Assembly (NCBI RefSeq): GCF_001905905.1
Contig: NZ_LIVT01000003.1
Location: forward strand, 1-64,000
Direction of reading: 5' to 3'
Origin: Streptomyces sp. CB02366
GTDB lineage: Bacteria > Actinomycetota > Actinomycetes > Streptomycetales > Streptomycetaceae
DNA: 64,000 nt
Shown piece after piece: positions 62,975 to 64,000 of the stretch. The notes under the pieces were generated by a model that was not told the DNA's origin, did no database searches, and worked only from the letters and a program-made list of their open reading frames with translations. Within the stretch, counting starts at the first letter, position 1; each line of letters starts with the position of its first letter. A program made the position numbers and the translations under genes.

Positions 62975-63401
62975 ACTCCGCGTAGACCTGGGAGAGCTCG
63001 GGGCTGCCGGACACGGCCCAGTCCAGCCCGGCGGCGACCACGTCGATTTCCCGACCGGACTCCAGCCGCACCACGGGCTGCCCGCTCGGCCACACGTCCC
63101 AGGCCGCCCCGGGGACGGTCCGCACGATCACCGTGCCGAGGTAGAGGCCGGCGTCGTTGCCGAGCCAGGGAAGCTCCTCGGGATCGTCGCGCCAGCGGGG
63201 CGACAGCTGGTCGAGCGCGGCCAACGAAGCAGGGGCGTCGTCGAGTTCCAGTCCCTGCTGCCCCGCCCGGACACGCAGCAGCTCGCACTCGGCGAGCAGC
63301 TCGGCCACGCCGTCGGGATCCGTCTCGACGGCGGCGGCGAGCGCGGCCCCCCGCGTACCGCCCTGACGCTTACGCCAGTTGTCCAAGAAAGGGATGTTCA
63401 T
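62961..63401 (-). CDS. DUF6278-like hypothetical protein
   Basis: A 146-residue soluble protein, starting MNIPFLDNWRKRQGGTRGA. It has a helical middle (DPDGVAELLAECELLRVRAGQQGLELDDAPASLAALDQL) and a beta-rich end (LGNDAGLYLGTVIVRTVPGAAWDVWPSGQPVVRLESGREIDV). The pattern resembles the DUF6278 family common in Streptomyces, but I am not certain of the number. There is no known function. It is divergent from the SDR gene. Confidence 0.75.
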   Translation of the reverse strand: MNIPFLDNWRKRQGGTRGAALAAAVETDPDGVAELLAECELLRVRAGQQGLELDDAPASLAALDQLSPRWRDDPEELPWLGNDAGLYLGTVIVRTVPGAAWDVWPSGQPVVRLESGREIDVVAAGLDWAVSGSPELSQVYAESAEN

Positions 63402-63525
63402 ACCACTAGGGTCGCATCCTGGCCGTGCTCCGCACCACAGGGCGCGCGGGCCCCGTCCGCGCGGACGGGGCCCCCGACGAAGGCGGCGGACGGCTGGTGC
63501 GGGACCTCGCAGGGCGGCGCCTCAG

Positions 63526-63580
63526 GGCCTGTCGTCCCACTGCCGTCGTCGCCCGAAGGGCGGCAGTGCGACGACAGGCC
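63526..63580. promoter_or_regulatory. long hairpin in the SDR leader
   Basis: Arms starting GGCCTGTCGTC pair over about 19 bp with one mismatch, and the inner bases can pair further. It ends 13 bp before the SDR start and lies between divergent genes, so it is not a normal terminator for either. It may be an attenuator, an operator or the end of an unseen small transcript. Confidence 0.5.
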
Positions 63581-63593
63581 ATAGGGTTCGGAC

Positions 63594-64000
63594 ATGAGTG
63601 CGCAAACGTATGTGTCGGACCTGTTCTCGCTGGACGGGAGGGTCGCCGTCGTGACCGGGGGCAGCTCCGGGATCGGTCGGGCCATCACCGGTGCTCTCGC
63701 CCGGGCCGGGGCGAGTGTGGTGGTGGTGGCCCGGCGGGAGGCCGAATTGAAGTCCACCGTGGAGGAGTTGACCGCCGACGGGTGCCGGGCCGCCTGGGTG
63801 GGCGCCGACGTGGGGACGGGCGAGGGGGTGCGGGCCGCCGCCGACGGGGCGGTCGCCGCCTTCGGGGAGCCGGACATCCTCGTCAACTGCGCCGGCGTCA
63901 ATCTGCGGCCGCCCATGGGCGATCTCGGTGAGGACGTCTGGGACACCACCATGGCCGTGAACCTGAAGGCCCCGTACCTGCTGGGGCAGCGGTTCGGGCC
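63594..64000 (+). CDS. short-chain dehydrogenase/reductase (cut by window end)
   Basis: The first 135 residues of a classical SDR. The nucleotide motif is AVVTGGSSGIGRAI (TGxxxGxG) from about residue 18, the NNAG-equivalent is LVNCAGVN, and the N of the catalytic tetrad is in MAVNLKAPYLLG. The active-site Ser-Tyr-Lys lie beyond the window. The ATG at 63594 follows AGGG. The substrate cannot be told. Confidence 0.9.
   Translation, partial: MSAQTYVSDLFSLDGRVAVVTGGSSGIGRAITGALARAGASVVVVARREAELKSTVEELTADGCRAAWVGADVGTGEGVRAAADGAVAAFGEPDILVNCAGVNLRPPMGDLGEDVWDTTMAVNLKAPYLLGQRFG

Overview
The window is chromosomal DNA of a Streptomyces or a close relative. It is uniformly very GC-rich, uses GTG/TTG starts with GGAGG-type ribosome sites, and carries desferrioxamine genes under an iron box, F420-dependent oxidoreductases and many actinobacterial secreted and membrane proteins. 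No rRNA, tRNA or CRISPR array was seen.

Left chromosomal part (1-20.8 kb): desA-desB siderophore genes (minus strand, iron box upstream), a small conserved-looking ORF, a lipoate-ligase-like protein with its accessory domain first, an MpaB-type oxygenase, an aromatic FAD monooxygenase, a membrane-anchored sulfite-oxidase-like molybdoenzyme, monomeric isocitrate dehydrogenase, an amidase, a small secreted protein, an LLM F420 oxidoreductase, panD, a decayed thioester-reductase fragment, and a four-gene envelope operon (helical protein, holin-family protein, DUF3618 protein, YihY/BrkB).

Mobile island (20797-42267): three Tn3-family transposons nested like Russian dolls. Tn-A (21.5 kb, TSD TCTAC) is split by Tn-B (13.3 kb, TSD GAGGC) inside its tnpA. 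Tn-B is in turn split by Tn-C (7.7 kb, TSD TCGCT) inside its own tnpA. All ends, target duplications and reading frames can be reconstructed from the sequence. Each element has its own serine resolvase with inverted-repeat res sites, and each has a different cargo. Tn-A carries MarR / DHA2 MFS pump / FAD monooxygenase. Tn-B carries a tectonin-type beta-propeller. Tn-C carries an EamA exporter, a PaiB-like FMN protein and a B3/4 (PheRS-editing-like) protein, divergent from an XRE-cupin regulator. Only Tn-C keeps an intact transposase. Tn-A also has an amber codon in tnpA and sits beside a fossil of a fourth Tn3 transposase. The resolvase and transposase types are shuffled between elements.

Right chromosomal part (42.3-64 kb): two aminoglycoside-phosphotransferase-fold kinases, an S1-domain protein, a P-loop kinase, a HAD phosphatase, and a repeat-plus-membrane protein. 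These are followed by a reductive pyrimidine catabolism operon (nitrilase-type ureidopropionase, aminotransferase, dihydropyrimidinase). Next come an F420 PPOX protein, a divergent XRE regulator / methionine aminopeptidase pair with a palindrome over both -10 regions, a gamma-glutamyltransferase, a membrane-anchored unknown, a secreted CocE/NonD-type hydrolase, a gluABCD-type amino-acid ABC transporter, a DUF6278-like protein and the start of an SDR enzyme.

The LLM oxidoreductase at 14.8 kb is of a family that I recall lying next to dihydropyrimidinase operons. Its same-strand position 33 kb downstream of that operon suggests that everything between is accessory DNA.
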